DNA from: Bacteroidales bacterium
GTDB taxonomy: Bacteria; Bacteroidota; Bacteroidia; Bacteroidales; GCA-2748055
Direction: 5' to 3'
Assembly: GCA_029210725.1 (NCBI GenBank)
Contig: JARGFM010000002.1
Location: 162,431 to 226,430, forward strand
Length of the DNA stretch: 64,000 nt
In this document: positions 16,590 through 26,041 of the stretch, piece by piece
How positions within the stretch are numbered: the first letter of the stretch is position 1
Layout: every line of letters begins with the position of its first letter
Made by a program: the position numbers and the translations under genes
The notes under the pieces: generated by a model
What the model was told of the DNA's origin: nothing
Databases searched by the model: none
What the model saw: the letters and a program-made list of their open reading frames with translations, nothing else

Positions 16590-17687
16590 ATGGAGATACA
16601 GAAGGAGAAAATATTGGAAGTGCTGGAGAAAATCCGTCACCCGGAAACAAAAGAGAGTATTGTAGAATCTGGTATAGTGAATGAAGTGACTTACCGGGAA
16701 GGAGAATTATGGATCGGGTTGAAGTTTGGCCGGGCCAATGATCCTTTTATTCAGTCCCTTAAAAAAGCGTGCATGAGGGCCGTAAATGGCACCTTTGGTG
16801 ATGATTCCCTGCAGAAAGGGCATATCCAGGTGCTGGTCCCCGACCCTCCGCCGAAGCGTGAGGTCCTCCCTGATGTGAAAAATATTGTTGCCGTGGCTTC
16901 CGGTAAGGGCGGGGTCGGGAAATCTACGGTGGCAGCCAACATGGCCGTGGCGCTGGCACAAACGGGAGCAAAGGTGGGCCTGATCGATGCAGATGTATAT
17001 GGGCCTTCCATACCCAAGATGTTTGATGTGGAAGGCAAGCGGCCGTCGGCCCGTACAGAAGAGGGGGTGGAATGGATCATTCCCATTGAGAAGTACGGAG
17101 TGAAATTATTATCAGTTGGTTTCTTCGTGAAGCCGGAAGATGCGGTTGTCTGGCGTGGCCCCATGGCCACCAGCGCATTAAAACAACTGATTTCACAGGG
17201 CGACTGGGGTGAGCTGGACTATCTCCTTATCGATCTGCCTCCGGGCACAGGTGATGTACACCTGACTATGGTTCAGGAGGTTCCGGTTACAGGAGTGGTC
17301 ATTGTCAGTACCCCCCAGGATGTGGCACTGGCCGATGTGGTTAAAGGAATTAATATGTTTGCCGGTGAGAAGATCAATGTGCCGGTCCTGGGCCTGGTAG
17401 AGAATATGTCCTGGTTTACTCCTGAGGAGCTGCCCGAAAACAAATACTACATTTTTGGAAAGGAAGGTTGTAAAAGACTGGCGGAGAAGATGGGAATTCC
17501 CCTGTTGGGACAGGTTCCCATTGTTCAGAGCATCAGGGAGTCGGGCGATTCCGGGAAACCGGTGGCCCTGTCAGAAAACCCCTCCGGGGAGGCCTTCCGT
17601 CTTCTCGCGGAAGAAGTAAAAAGCGCTCTGGTCAGGCGAAATGCCGAACAGGGCCCCACCCGGAAGGTAGAGATAAGCATAAAATAG
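16590..17687 (+). CDS. Mrp/ApbC/NBP35-family iron-sulfur carrier ATPase
   Basis: The 365-residue protein has an N-terminal MIP18/DUF59 domain (about residues 1-85) followed by a ParA/MinD-type P-loop ATPase: VASGKGGVGKST (about 104-115), DADVYGPSIP, LIDLPPGTGDVHLTM. Such proteins bind and deliver Fe-S clusters to apo-enzymes. The Cys pair found in many homologues after ENMSWF is not present; that segment reads ENMSWFTPEELPENKYYIFGKEGCKRL, a form I associate with Bacteroidota. A NifU-like gene follows 20 bases downstream, supporting an Fe-S role. Confidence 0.92.
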   Translation: MEIQKEKILEVLEKIRHPETKESIVESGIVNEVTYREGELWIGLKFGRANDPFIQSLKKACMRAVNGTFGDDSLQKGHIQVLVPDPPPKREVLPDVKNIVAVASGKGGVGKSTVAANMAVALAQTGAKVGLIDADVYGPSIPKMFDVEGKRPSARTEEGVEWIIPIEKYGVKLLSVGFFVKPEDAVVWRGPMATSALKQLISQGDWGELDYLLIDLPPGTGDVHLTMVQEVPVTGVVIVSTPQDVALADVVKGINMFAGEKINVPVLGLVENMSWFTPEELPENKYYIFGKEGCKRLAEKMGIPLLGQVPIVQSIRESGDSGKPVALSENPSGEAFRLLAEEVKSALVRRNAEQGPTRKVEISIK

Positions 17688-17707
17688 GTATAAATAGCAA
17701 AGATATA

Positions 17708-17944
17708 ATGGAAGCGATAAAAGAACGCGTCGAAAAAGCGCTGGAGAAAATAAGACCATACCTGGTCGCCGACGGCGGTGATATAGCTCTGGTGGATATC
17801 ACCGATGATATGGTTCTCCTGGTGGAGTTGAAAGGGGCCTGTAATGGTTGTCCATTTAGTATGCAGACTCTGAAAGCCGGTGTGGAGATAGCGGTTAAAA
17901 AGGAGGTTCCCGAGATAAAAGAAGTAGTGGAGGTGAACAGTTAG
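17708..17944 (+). CDS. NifU-like C-terminal domain protein (Fe-S scaffold)
   Basis: This 78-residue protein is the stand-alone NifU C-terminal domain. It has the helix KERVEKALEKIRPYLVADGGDIALV and the Fe-S-binding CxxC in GACNGCPFSMQTLK (about residues 45-58). Such Nfu-type domains assemble or carry 4Fe-4S clusters. It follows the Mrp-family ATPase by 20 bases on the same strand, so the pair likely forms a cluster delivery module. Full length for the family. Confidence 0.92.
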   Translation: MEAIKERVEKALEKIRPYLVADGGDIALVDITDDMVLLVELKGACNGCPFSMQTLKAGVEIAVKKEVPEIKEVVEVNS

Positions 17945-18036
17945 GAGCTTTTTTACTCCGCTGATAAAATAACTTATATCAAAACCAGTTAATTATTTGT
18001 AAGAACCTGGCATTATACTGTAATAACTGGATTAAA

Positions 18037-20724
18037 TTGCTTTCCCGGAAGACCATATATGGGGCGCTTTTGGCCCTGATTTCTGTTTACGGCCTGGTAT
18101 CATGTTCCGTTGAAAAAAATACTTCACTGTCCAGGAACTATCACAATCTTACCTCACATTACAATGTCTATTTTAACGGGTATGAAAGTTATAAGCAGGG
18201 TATAGATAAGGCCAACAAGTCCATACAAAACAATTATAACCAGATTCTTGACTTGTTCCTTTATGAGAATGAGTCTGTGCATTCGGCAGCGTCAGGTGAC
18301 ATGAAGCGGGCCATTGACAAGGCTACCAAGGTCATCACAGTCCATTCCATCACTGCTAAACCCAAGGTTCAGCCGGGAAACCAATCTGCCAGGGACCGGG
18401 CATTTTACGATAAAAACGAGTACAATAAGTGGGCCGATGATTCATACCTCCTGATGGGAAAGGCCTATATGCACCAGGGCGAATTCTTTCTGGCTGCTGA
18501 AGCATTCAATCACATTCTGGTAACTTTTCCCGACGAAGAGATTCGTTACCTGGCCATGATCTGGCTGAGTCGCGCCTATCTGATGATTGATGAGGAGAGG
18601 GAGGCTGAACGGATTCTGACCGCCCTTTTGGATGAGGCCATTCTGCCCAGGGAGTATTTGTCGGCTTATTATACGACCAGAGCTCAGCTCCATCTTAAGA
18701 ACCAGGAGTATTCGGCGGCGGCTGGGCAGCTTGAACTGGCATTGGGACAGAGGGGAGTCTCCAGGGAAGATAAAATCAGATATACCTATATTCTGGCGCA
18801 ACTCTATGCATCCTCTGCACAGAATAATCTGGCCCTGGAAAAGTACAAACGGGTTACCAGGTACAATCCACCGTATGAAATGGCATTTAATGCCCGCGTA
18901 AGTATGGCCGAGGTGTTTGAATCGGGAGAGGTCGGCAGCGCCGATTTGAAAAAGTTGCTCGGGAAGATGCTCAAAGACAGTAAGAACCTGGAATATCAGG
19001 ATCAGATTTATTTTGCACTGGGAAATATTTCCATGGAGGAGGGCGATCGGGAGAAAGCCATTGAGTATTACCGTTTGTCGGTCTCCGCCAGCTTACAGAA
19101 CCAGTATCAGAAGGGTTATTCTTCCCTGACTCTGGCAGAAATCTTTTACGAAGAACCCGATTATCTGCAATCTGCAGCATACTACGATTCTGCTGTCACA
19201 TTCCTGGACAGGGATTATCCCGGGTATGCCGGACTGGCATCACTTTCGGCCAGTCTTGATAACCTGGTGTATAACGTCAGCTCCTACGAGCTGGAAGACA
19301 GTGTACAGATGCTGGCCGCTCTTCCCGATGAGCAACGCCTGGCTGTTATTGACGGGATTATTGAAGAGCTGAGAAAGCAGGAGGAAGAGGAGCGGCTGGC
19401 AGAGCAGGAAGCCATGCAGGAGCAGGCTTTTAACCAGTCGATGTTATATGGGAATGATCAGAGATCCGGAGGAAGGTTTAACCAGCCGGGCGTTCAGACG
19501 GGCGGACAGTGGTATTTTTATAACCTGAATGCCAAAAGCTTTGGCCAGCCCGAGTTCAGAATGAAATGGGGAGAACGTGTACTGGAGGACAACTGGAGGA
19601 GAAAAAGCAAGCGCACACAATCGGAAATGAATCCGGAACAGGGGGCCGAAGCAGATACCCTGCTGGGAAATGGCGGCACTCCGGTTCTGGACAATAAAAG
19701 CAGGGAGTTCTACCTGATCAACATCCCGCTGACCGACTCAGCGAAGGAGCTGTCCCACCAAAGACTGGAAGAGGCGCTTTATAACATGGGAGTGATTTAT
19801 AAGGAGCAACTGCTCGATTATGAAGAAGCCCTGGCGGTCTTTAAAGAATTAATCAGACGATATCCGGACACTGAAAACGGTCCTTCGGTGTACTATTATC
19901 TTTATGAATTAAGTAATAACCTTCAGAAACCCACGGAGGCACAATTCTATGCCAACCAGCTTTCGCTAAGCTATCCCGATTCGCATTTTGCCAAATTGTT
20001 AAACAATCCAAACTACCCGGCGGAGCTGCAGGAGGAGGAGATGAGGGTCGTACGTTTCTATGAAGGGATATACAGGCTCTATCAGGAGAAAGACTACGGT
20101 GGAGTGATTGCCGGCGCAGACAGCGCCCTGGTACTTTTTGAAGAAGATCCGCTCCTGCCCAAATTTAAGTATATACGAGCGATGGCCCTGGGAGCCGTGG
20201 GAGGAAAGGAAGTGATGAAAGTGGCGCTTGACTCGCTGATTGCACAGCATCCTTCCGCGGAAGAGAGCCTGCAGGCCAGGGAGATCGTAGAATATATGTA
20301 TGTGGAGTTCCCGGAAATCATGGAAGCAGATCAGGCTGCTGAGGCTGAAGAGGTTTACGGAGCGATCGACTCTGCCGGGGAACACTACGTACTTCTTGCA
20401 GTCCATTCCAGTCAGAATGTGAACCAGGTGAGTTTCGATCTGCTGAACCACAACCTGGATTATTATAACCAGTATGATCTCTCCATTGAGCAAGTCCAGA
20501 TGGCCGATTCCTATATCGTATTGCTTGTAAAGCCATTTCTAAATGCGGAGGCTGCATCCAGGTACCTGGCCGACATAGAGAAGAACAGGGAGGTAATACT
20601 TAAGGGAATTGCATTCCCGCAATACCGGATGATGATCATATCCCGGGATAATTTTGAAATCCTTTCTGAAAAGAAAGAGCTGGTACCTTACTACTTGTTT
20701 TTCCAAAAGCACTATTATCCATAA
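18037..20724 (+). CDS. sprE: Type IX secretion/gliding lipoprotein SprE (PorW), TPR protein
   Basis: The 895-residue protein has a lipoprotein signal (ALLALISVYGLVSC, Cys at about 23), directly followed by the SprE/PorW signature SVEKNTSLSRNYHNLTSHYNVYFNGYESYKQG. The middle holds many TPR-like helical pairs (for example YLLMGKAYMHQGEFFLAAEAF, AIEYYRLSVSASLQN, EEALYNMGVIYKEQLLDYEEALAVFKELIRRYPDTE). An acidic/Gln coiled segment lies near 445-470, and the C-terminus resembles a SPOR-like repeat. SprE is needed for type IX secretion. No ATG is available; TTG at 18037 gives a clean signal peptide, and the frame is open to a TGA at 17962. porX starts four bases after the stop. Confidence 0.9.
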   Translation: MLSRKTIYGALLALISVYGLVSCSVEKNTSLSRNYHNLTSHYNVYFNGYESYKQGIDKANKSIQNNYNQILDLFLYENESVHSAASGDMKRAIDKATKVITVHSITAKPKVQPGNQSARDRAFYDKNEYNKWADDSYLLMGKAYMHQGEFFLAAEAFNHILVTFPDEEIRYLAMIWLSRAYLMIDEEREAERILTALLDEAILPREYLSAYYTTRAQLHLKNQEYSAAAGQLELALGQRGVSREDKIRYTYILAQLYASSAQNNLALEKYKRVTRYNPPYEMAFNARVSMAEVFESGEVGSADLKKLLGKMLKDSKNLEYQDQIYFALGNISMEEGDREKAIEYYRLSVSASLQNQYQKGYSSLTLAEIFYEEPDYLQSAAYYDSAVTFLDRDYPGYAGLASLSASLDNLVYNVSSYELEDSVQMLAALPDEQRLAVIDGIIEELRKQEEEERLAEQEAMQEQAFNQSMLYGNDQRSGGRFNQPGVQTGGQWYFYNLNAKSFGQPEFRMKWGERVLEDNWRRKSKRTQSEMNPEQGAEADTLLGNGGTPVLDNKSREFYLINIPLTDSAKELSHQRLEEALYNMGVIYKEQLLDYEEALAVFKELIRRYPDTENGPSVYYYLYELSNNLQKPTEAQFYANQLSLSYPDSHFAKLLNNPNYPAELQEEEMRVVRFYEGIYRLYQEKDYGGVIAGADSALVLFEEDPLLPKFKYIRAMALGAVGGKEVMKVALDSLIAQHPSAEESLQAREIVEYMYVEFPEIMEADQAAEAEEVYGAIDSAGEHYVLLAVHSSQNVNQVSFDLLNHNLDYYNQYDLSIEQVQMADSYIVLLVKPFLNAEAASRYLADIEKNREVILKGIAFPQYRMMIISRDNFEILSEKKELVPYYLFFQKHYYP

Positions 20725-20728
20725 TAAT

Positions 20729-22285
20729 ATGGGCAGGCAGATACATATACTATGGACCGATGATGAAATTGACCTGCTGAAGCCCTATATCCTTTTTCTG
20801 GAGGAAAGGGATTACAGGGTGACCACGGCGGCCAATGGAAACGATGCCCTGAACCTGGTAGAGCTTAACGACTTTGATCTGATCTTTCTGGATGAAAATA
20901 TGCCTGGATTATCAGGGCTGGAGACCCTGGAAAGAATCAAGATTCTTACTCCTTCCACCCCGGTGGTCATGATTACCAAGAGTGAGGAGGAGGATATCAT
21001 GGATGAGGCTCTGGGGGGTAAGATATCGGACTATCTGATTAAACCGGTAAATCCCAAGCAGATCCTGCTATCCATTAAAAAGAATATTGACACAAAAAGA
21101 CTGGTTACCCAGAAAACCACTTCCGGATACCAGTCTCAGTTCGGCCGGATCGGTATGCAGATCAATTCGGCCTCTACCTTCGGGGACTGGACAGACATCT
21201 ATACACGGCTTGTTTACTGGGAAAGGGAATTTGATGCCAGTGGGGCCGGGGGCATGGAAGAGGTGCTGCAAATGCAAAAGTCGGAAGCCAACAAGGAATT
21301 CTCCAGGTTTATCCGGAAGCACTATGAGGGTTGGTTTTCCGGGGATCAAGATGACAAGCCCCTGCTCTCACCGGGGGTCTTCAGAAAAAAGGTCTTCCCT
21401 CTGCTCCAGCAAGGAAAAGTGATGGTGGTTCTTATCGACAACCTTCGCTATGATCAGTGGAAAATCATAGAGCAGGAGATGAATGATCTCTACCGGACCG
21501 ATGAAGAGCTTATCTTTTCAAGCATCTTGCCAACGGCCACCCAGTATGCCAGGAATGCCATGTTTGCCGGAATGATGCCAGGTGAAATTCAGCGTCAACA
21601 TCCCGGTCTTTGGGTGGATGAAAATGAGGAAGGCAGTAAAAATGCTTACGAGGAGGAGTTGTGCAGGAAGCAGATGCAGAGACTTGGATTGGGAGCATCG
21701 TTCAATTATGAAAAGATCAGTAATCAGCGGGCAGGGAAGAAACTGGTAGAGAATTACAGCGATCTGCTTAATTATGACCTGAATATCGTGGTCTATAATT
21801 TTGTCGATATGCTCTCTCATGCCAGAACGGAGATAGAAATGATCCGCGAGTTGGCCTATGATGAGTCATCCTATCGTTCGCTGGTCCAAAGCTGGTTTCA
21901 GCATTCCTACCTCTTCGATCTGCTGAAAGAGATGAACCAGCATGATATTACCCTGGTCATTACAACCGATCACGGTGCGGTAAGGGTAAGCAATCCCGTT
22001 AAAGTGATTGGCGACCGGCAAACATCGGTCAATCTGAGGTACAAACAGGGTAAGAACCTGAACTATCCTCCAAAGGAAGTTTTTGATGTGGTTCAGCCAG
22101 AACTGGTCCAACTGCCCAGGAACCATATGACCACCAGTTACATTTTTGCCATGAACAATGACTATCTGGTTTATCCCAATAACTACAACCATTTTGTGAA
22201 CCTCTACAGGAACACTTTCCAGCACGGAGGAATTTCCATGGAGGAGATGCTGATCCCTCTGTCCATTTTATCACCGGTACGTTGA
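20729..22285 (+). CDS. porX: Type IX secretion response regulator PorX (receiver + PglZ domain)
   Basis: The 518-residue protein has an N-terminal CheY-like receiver (residues 1-120) with phospho-acceptor Asp55 in FLDENMPG, and a C-terminal PglZ domain of the alkaline phosphatase superfamily. In the latter, VLIDNLRYDQWK, the active-site Thr (about 269) in PTATQYARNAMF, FVDMLSHARTE and ITTDHGAVRV give the metal-site residues. PorX with kinase PorY controls type IX secretion in Porphyromonas, and its PglZ domain has oligonucleotide phosphodiesterase activity there. ATG at 20729 is chosen because the upstream extension runs into sprE. The gene is four bases after sprE and one base before tsaE. 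Confidence 0.93.
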   Translation: MGRQIHILWTDDEIDLLKPYILFLEERDYRVTTAANGNDALNLVELNDFDLIFLDENMPGLSGLETLERIKILTPSTPVVMITKSEEEDIMDEALGGKISDYLIKPVNPKQILLSIKKNIDTKRLVTQKTTSGYQSQFGRIGMQINSASTFGDWTDIYTRLVYWEREFDASGAGGMEEVLQMQKSEANKEFSRFIRKHYEGWFSGDQDDKPLLSPGVFRKKVFPLLQQGKVMVVLIDNLRYDQWKIIEQEMNDLYRTDEELIFSSILPTATQYARNAMFAGMMPGEIQRQHPGLWVDENEEGSKNAYEEELCRKQMQRLGLGASFNYEKISNQRAGKKLVENYSDLLNYDLNIVVYNFVDMLSHARTEIEMIRELAYDESSYRSLVQSWFQHSYLFDLLKEMNQHDITLVITTDHGAVRVSNPVKVIGDRQTSVNLRYKQGKNLNYPPKEVFDVVQPELVQLPRNHMTTSYIFAMNNDYLVYPNNYNHFVNLYRNTFQHGGISMEEMLIPLSILSPVR

Positions 22286-22286
22286 T

Positions 22287-22700
22287 ATGAAAACCATTAC
22301 CATTTCATCACTGAAGGAGATTGATACGGCTGCCGGGAGTTTCCTGGAAGCAGCCGGAGAGCATACTGTCATTGCCTTTTCAGGAGAACTGGGAGCCGGG
22401 AAGACCACTTTTATCCAGGCCATTTGCCGGAATCTGGGGATCGAGGTGGAAGTGAACAGCCCCACCTTTTCCCTGGTCAATGAATATTTTACTCCAAAGG
22501 GGGATTCGATTTATCATTTTGATCTGTACAGAATTGAATCTGCCGGGGAGCTTTTTGATATGGGATATGAAGAATATTTTTATTCAGGATCACTCTGCCT
22601 GATCGAATGGCCGGAAAAGGCCTCTGTACTGATTCCGCATGATGCGCTCAGGGTGAACATTTTGACAGGCGAAAATGAGACCCGGATCCTGCAATTCTGA
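22287..22700 (+). CDS. tsaE: tRNA threonylcarbamoyladenosine biosynthesis ATPase TsaE
   Basis: The 137-residue P-loop protein has Walker A GELGAGKTT (about 32-40), the conserved SPTFSLVNEY (about 58-67), HFDLYRIESAGELFDMGYEEYF and the Walker-B-like LIEWPEKA. TsaE works with TsaB and TsaD to install t6A37 in ANN-decoding tRNAs. It begins one base after the porX stop, so it is almost certainly in the same transcript. Length and motifs are complete. Confidence 0.93.
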   Translation: MKTITISSLKEIDTAAGSFLEAAGEHTVIAFSGELGAGKTTFIQAICRNLGIEVEVNSPTFSLVNEYFTPKGDSIYHFDLYRIESAGELFDMGYEEYFYSGSLCLIEWPEKASVLIPHDALRVNILTGENETRILQF

Positions 22701-22718
22701 CGGTCATTTCGTGTAAAA

Positions 22719-22750
22719 ATTGACATTCCTGACGAATTATCTTATTTTAG
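22719..22750 (+). promoter_or_regulatory. Candidate promoter (ATTG-N20-TATTTTAG) for alanine dehydrogenase
   Basis: ATTG (22719-22722) and TATTTTAG (22743-22750) lie 20 bases apart and 25 bases before the ald ATG; the -7 box has one mismatch to TAnnTTTG. An unusually strong Shine-Dalgarno AGGAGG follows at 22765. Confidence 0.33.
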
Positions 22751-22774
22751 GCTATCCCAATAACAGGAGGAGAA

Positions 22775-23998
22775 ATGGAAAAAAAAGGATCATCCGCATT
22801 TAATATCCATAAGGAGGGATTGATGCCCCAGGAGGAGATGCTGGAAATAGGGAACAAACACAATAGTCTGATCATTGGGATTCCTTCGGAAGACCATCAG
22901 GTGGAGAGCCGGGTGCCGTTGACCCCTGAAGCTGTGGAAATACTTACCGGTTACGGACATCAGGTGATCCTGGAACGAGGAGCAGGGAAGGCCGCGAACT
23001 ATCTGGATACCGACTACTCCGAACGGGGTGGGTTTATCAGTGAGAACAGGAAAAATGTATTCAGTGAGAGTGATGTCATTTTAAAAATCAACCCTCCTAC
23101 CGTAGAAGAGATCGATTGGATGAAGGAACGACAGATTTTACTCTCCTCTTTCCAGGTTTTTACCCATTGCAAGGATACTTACATCAGGGGCCTGATGAGA
23201 AAAAAGGTAACGGCCATTGCCTTTGAAAAGATCCAGGATGAACACAACTGTTATCCGGCAGTAAGAAGCATGAGTGCTATCGCAGGAACCACCAGTATAC
23301 TCATTGCGGCTGAATATCTGAGTAACCAGAGGGGAGGTAAAGGTGTTATGCTGGGAGGATTAACAGGAATTACTCCCACCGAAGTGGTTATCCTGGGAGC
23401 GGGAACAGTTGCCGAATATGCTGTCAGGGCTGCAAGGGGAGTGGGCTCTGAAGTAAAGGTATTTGATAACTCCCTGCACCGTTTGCAAAGACTGCAGGGT
23501 GCCGTTGGATTTACAGTTCCAACTTCCATTTTCCATCCTAAGGTAATCTTAAAGGCCCTCAGGTCCGCCGATGTTGTAATTGGTGCAATTCGCAGGGAAG
23601 AGGGACAGCCGGAATTTTTTATCACCGAAGAAATGGTGAAAGAGATGAAGAAGGGATCGGTGATCATTGATATCAGTATTGACCGCGGGGGCTCTATTGA
23701 GACTTCTGAACTGCGCACCCAGGTGGATCCCGTATTTACGAAGCATGGCGTGATCCATTACTGCGTTCCCAATATCGCATCCAGGGTGGCCCGGACTGCT
23801 TCCATTGCCATCAGCAATGTTTTCACACCCCTGATACTGGGATTGGGGGGACTGGGTTCTACGGCCAGGCATCTGAAAGATAATGTGGGACTCAGGCATG
23901 GAGTCTATATATATAATGGCATTTTAACCAATGAGGCCATCGGTGACCGGCTGGGGATTTCTTCCAAGGACATTGATCTGCTGATGGCTGCGTTTTAA
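22775..23998 (+). CDS. ald: Alanine dehydrogenase
   Basis: The 407-residue enzyme belongs to the alanine dehydrogenase/PNT family (NAD-dependent deamination of L-alanine to pyruvate and ammonia). IGIPSEDHQVESRVPLTPEAV carries the N-terminal pyruvate-binding Arg region; ILGAGTVAEYAVRAARGVGSEVKVFD is the NAD-binding GxGxxx fold (about residues 208-232); DISIDRGGSIETS and HYCVPNIASRVARTAS complete the active site. It has an N-terminal extension of about 30 residues before the usual start, seen in Bacteroidota forms. A strong AGGAGG lies just before the ATG. It follows tsaE by about 75 bases. Confidence 0.92.
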   Translation: MEKKGSSAFNIHKEGLMPQEEMLEIGNKHNSLIIGIPSEDHQVESRVPLTPEAVEILTGYGHQVILERGAGKAANYLDTDYSERGGFISENRKNVFSESDVILKINPPTVEEIDWMKERQILLSSFQVFTHCKDTYIRGLMRKKVTAIAFEKIQDEHNCYPAVRSMSAIAGTTSILIAAEYLSNQRGGKGVMLGGLTGITPTEVVILGAGTVAEYAVRAARGVGSEVKVFDNSLHRLQRLQGAVGFTVPTSIFHPKVILKALRSADVVIGAIRREEGQPEFFITEEMVKEMKKGSVIIDISIDRGGSIETSELRTQVDPVFTKHGVIHYCVPNIASRVARTASIAISNVFTPLILGLGGLGSTARHLKDNVGLRHGVYIYNGILTNEAIGDRLGISSKDIDLLMAAF

Positions 23999-24019
23999 TG
24001 GACAGAAAAGGAGGAAGAG

Positions 24020-24571
24020 ATGAGGTACAGATTTGTGTTGTTGGTGGTCTTGGCCCTTACTCCGGCAGGATGCAAGATGTTTCTCGGGCCTGACAGAACC
24101 GGGGAATTTCACCTGAGTTCGGAGAAGTATCTGGCAGAGAGTTACTACTTGTTCGGGTACTCCTACGAAGACAGTGAGTTTTACAGATATCCTTTTGAAA
24201 AGAATCCCCTCCCCGATATCATCAATGAAGGCTTCCGCGTGCTGCAGGGAGATGAGACCATTGAGTTGCCCGGATTTAACACCCCCGGCCGCACAAACGG
24301 ATTCGCCCTGGTGGGTGAGTTTGACAACCTGGATGATGCACGGGATTTCTACAGGGGATATACGAAGGTGGATGAAGAACTCCAGTTTTCTGTGGAAAGC
24401 GATATTGTAGAAGCGTTCCAGGTATGGATACAGAAGACCTCTGAGGGTAATTATGCGAAACTTCTGATCAGGGAGGCTGAATCCATGGAGGGGGAAGAGG
24501 GAAATAAATTCAGTGAAGTACTTATTGAATATACCTACCAGCCCAAGGGAACCAGGGATTTTCTCGATTGA
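24020..24571 (+). CDS. Predicted lipoprotein of unknown function
   Basis: The 183-residue protein starts with a short lipoprotein signal peptide (MRYRFVLLVVLALTPAGC, lipobox Cys at residue 18). The mature part includes SEKYLAESYYLFGYSYEDSEFYRYPFE, LPDIINEGFRVLQG, GFALVGEFDNLDDARDFYRGYTK and ends LIEYTYQPKGTRDFLD. I do not recognise a family. It follows ald by 21 bases with a GGAGGAAGAG ribosome-binding site and precedes a PutP-type symporter by 27 bases, so it is likely in that transcription unit. Membrane-anchored location is inferred from the lipobox only. Confidence 0.75.
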   Translation: MRYRFVLLVVLALTPAGCKMFLGPDRTGEFHLSSEKYLAESYYLFGYSYEDSEFYRYPFEKNPLPDIINEGFRVLQGDETIELPGFNTPGRTNGFALVGEFDNLDDARDFYRGYTKVDEELQFSVESDIVEAFQVWIQKTSEGNYAKLLIREAESMEGEEGNKFSEVLIEYTYQPKGTRDFLD

Positions 24572-24598
24572 TCTCCCATGTTTTTTCTATATTAGGGC

Positions 24599-26032
24599 AT
24601 GAATTTCGCCCTCTTCGGTTTTATGTTTTATCTGGTGGTGATCCTGGTGGTAGGATTCATCACCTACAACATAAACAAATCACATAAAGACTTCTTTATC
24701 GCCGGCCGGAAACTAAATCCCTGGGTGGTCGCTTTTTCGGAACGGGCTTCGGGCGAAAGTGCCTGGCTATTGCTCGGTCTGCCCGGAGCGGCCTTTGCTT
24801 CCGGCTTGCTGGAGTTCTGGACGGCGCTTGGTTGTGTGTCGGGAATCATTTTTTACTGGTTCTTTATTGCCAGGGCCCTGCGGGTGGAGACCGAAAAGCT
24901 GGAAGCCATCACCCTGCCCACTTTTCTGGCAGCCAGATTTGAAAAGGGTCAGCCTGCCATCCGGATCATAGCCACATTCATCATTATCTTTTTCTTTATT
25001 TTTTATCTTTCTGCACAGTTCAACGGTGCGGGAAAAATACTCAATGTCACTTTTGGACTGAAACAATCCACCGGGATGATCATCGGAGCCCTGGTCATCA
25101 TCTTTTATACCATGATGGGAGGTTTTTTTGCAGTGGCCTGGACCGATATGGTCCAGGGCATTATTATGATCGGAACTTTGGTGGTGTTGCCGCTGGTTGG
25201 ACTGGCAGAACTGAAAGAGATTCATCAGGGGACTCGTCCCCTTGCTGAATTGACCGCCATGGAAGGGCACCGGCTTCTTTCCTGGACAGGCGGCCAAACA
25301 GGATGGAGCGCTTTCGCTTTGATTATAAGCGGATTAAGCTGGGCCCTGGGGTATATGGGACAACCCCATCTGCTAACCCGCTTTATGGCTATCAAAAGTC
25401 CTGAGCAGATCAGGATCTCACGGCGCATTGCCATTGCCTGGGTGATTCCTGCTTTTACCGGAGCCTTGGTTATGGGGATTGTCGGAGCGGGACTCTATGA
25501 ACAGGGAATGTTTGATGATATTGAGAAAGTCATGCCCCACCTGGCCAATGAGCTGCTGCCCGCCTGGCTGGCCGGCATCTTTGTGAGCGGTGCGATTGCG
25601 GCCATGATGTCGACCGCCGACAGTCAGCTGCTGGTTATCAGCTCCTCCATCATCGAGGACCTGTTTCACCGGACCCTGGGCTGGGATGTGGGCGATAAGG
25701 CCCTGCTGAAAGGCAGCCGGTGGATTACCATCGTGGTGGGACTGATCGGATTTGTAATTGCCCTGACCTCCGATAAACTAATATTCTCCATGGTCTCTTA
25801 TGCCTGGGCAGGGCTGGGATCATCCTTTGGTCCCCTGATTTTGTTAATGCTAACCTGGAAAAGGGTGACCTGGCAGGGCACCATCGCCGGACTGCTTACC
25901 GGCTTTGTGACTACCGTGGTCTGGTCCGAGCTGACCATGCTCGACGCGGTGATCAGTGTCCGCTTTGTTTCCTGGGTGATCGCTTTTCTTGCGGTTTGGC
26001 TGGTGAGTCTTTATACTGGAAAACAAGTGTAA
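24599..26032 (+). CDS. Sodium/solute symporter, PutP-like (SSS family)
   Basis: The 477-residue integral membrane protein has about 13 hydrophobic segments and the SSS family signatures: FIAGRKLNPWVVAFSERASGESAWLLLGLPG near the N-terminus (sodium-site helix), YTMMGGFFAVAWTDMVQGIIM (about 175-195), and SGAIAAMMSTADSQLLVISSSIIEDL (about 330-355). These closely resemble sodium/proline symporter PutP. Proline is therefore the most likely solute, but related members take up other amino acids. It is located between a lipoprotein and waaA, ten bases upstream of the latter. Confidence 0.87.
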   Translation: MNFALFGFMFYLVVILVVGFITYNINKSHKDFFIAGRKLNPWVVAFSERASGESAWLLLGLPGAAFASGLLEFWTALGCVSGIIFYWFFIARALRVETEKLEAITLPTFLAARFEKGQPAIRIIATFIIIFFFIFYLSAQFNGAGKILNVTFGLKQSTGMIIGALVIIFYTMMGGFFAVAWTDMVQGIIMIGTLVVLPLVGLAELKEIHQGTRPLAELTAMEGHRLLSWTGGQTGWSAFALIISGLSWALGYMGQPHLLTRFMAIKSPEQIRISRRIAIAWVIPAFTGALVMGIVGAGLYEQGMFDDIEKVMPHLANELLPAWLAGIFVSGAIAAMMSTADSQLLVISSSIIEDLFHRTLGWDVGDKALLKGSRWITIVVGLIGFVIALTSDKLIFSMVSYAWAGLGSSFGPLILLMLTWKRVTWQGTIAGLLTGFVTTVVWSELTMLDAVISVRFVSWVIAFLAVWLVSLYTGKQV

Positions 26033-26041
26033 GTAATCTTC

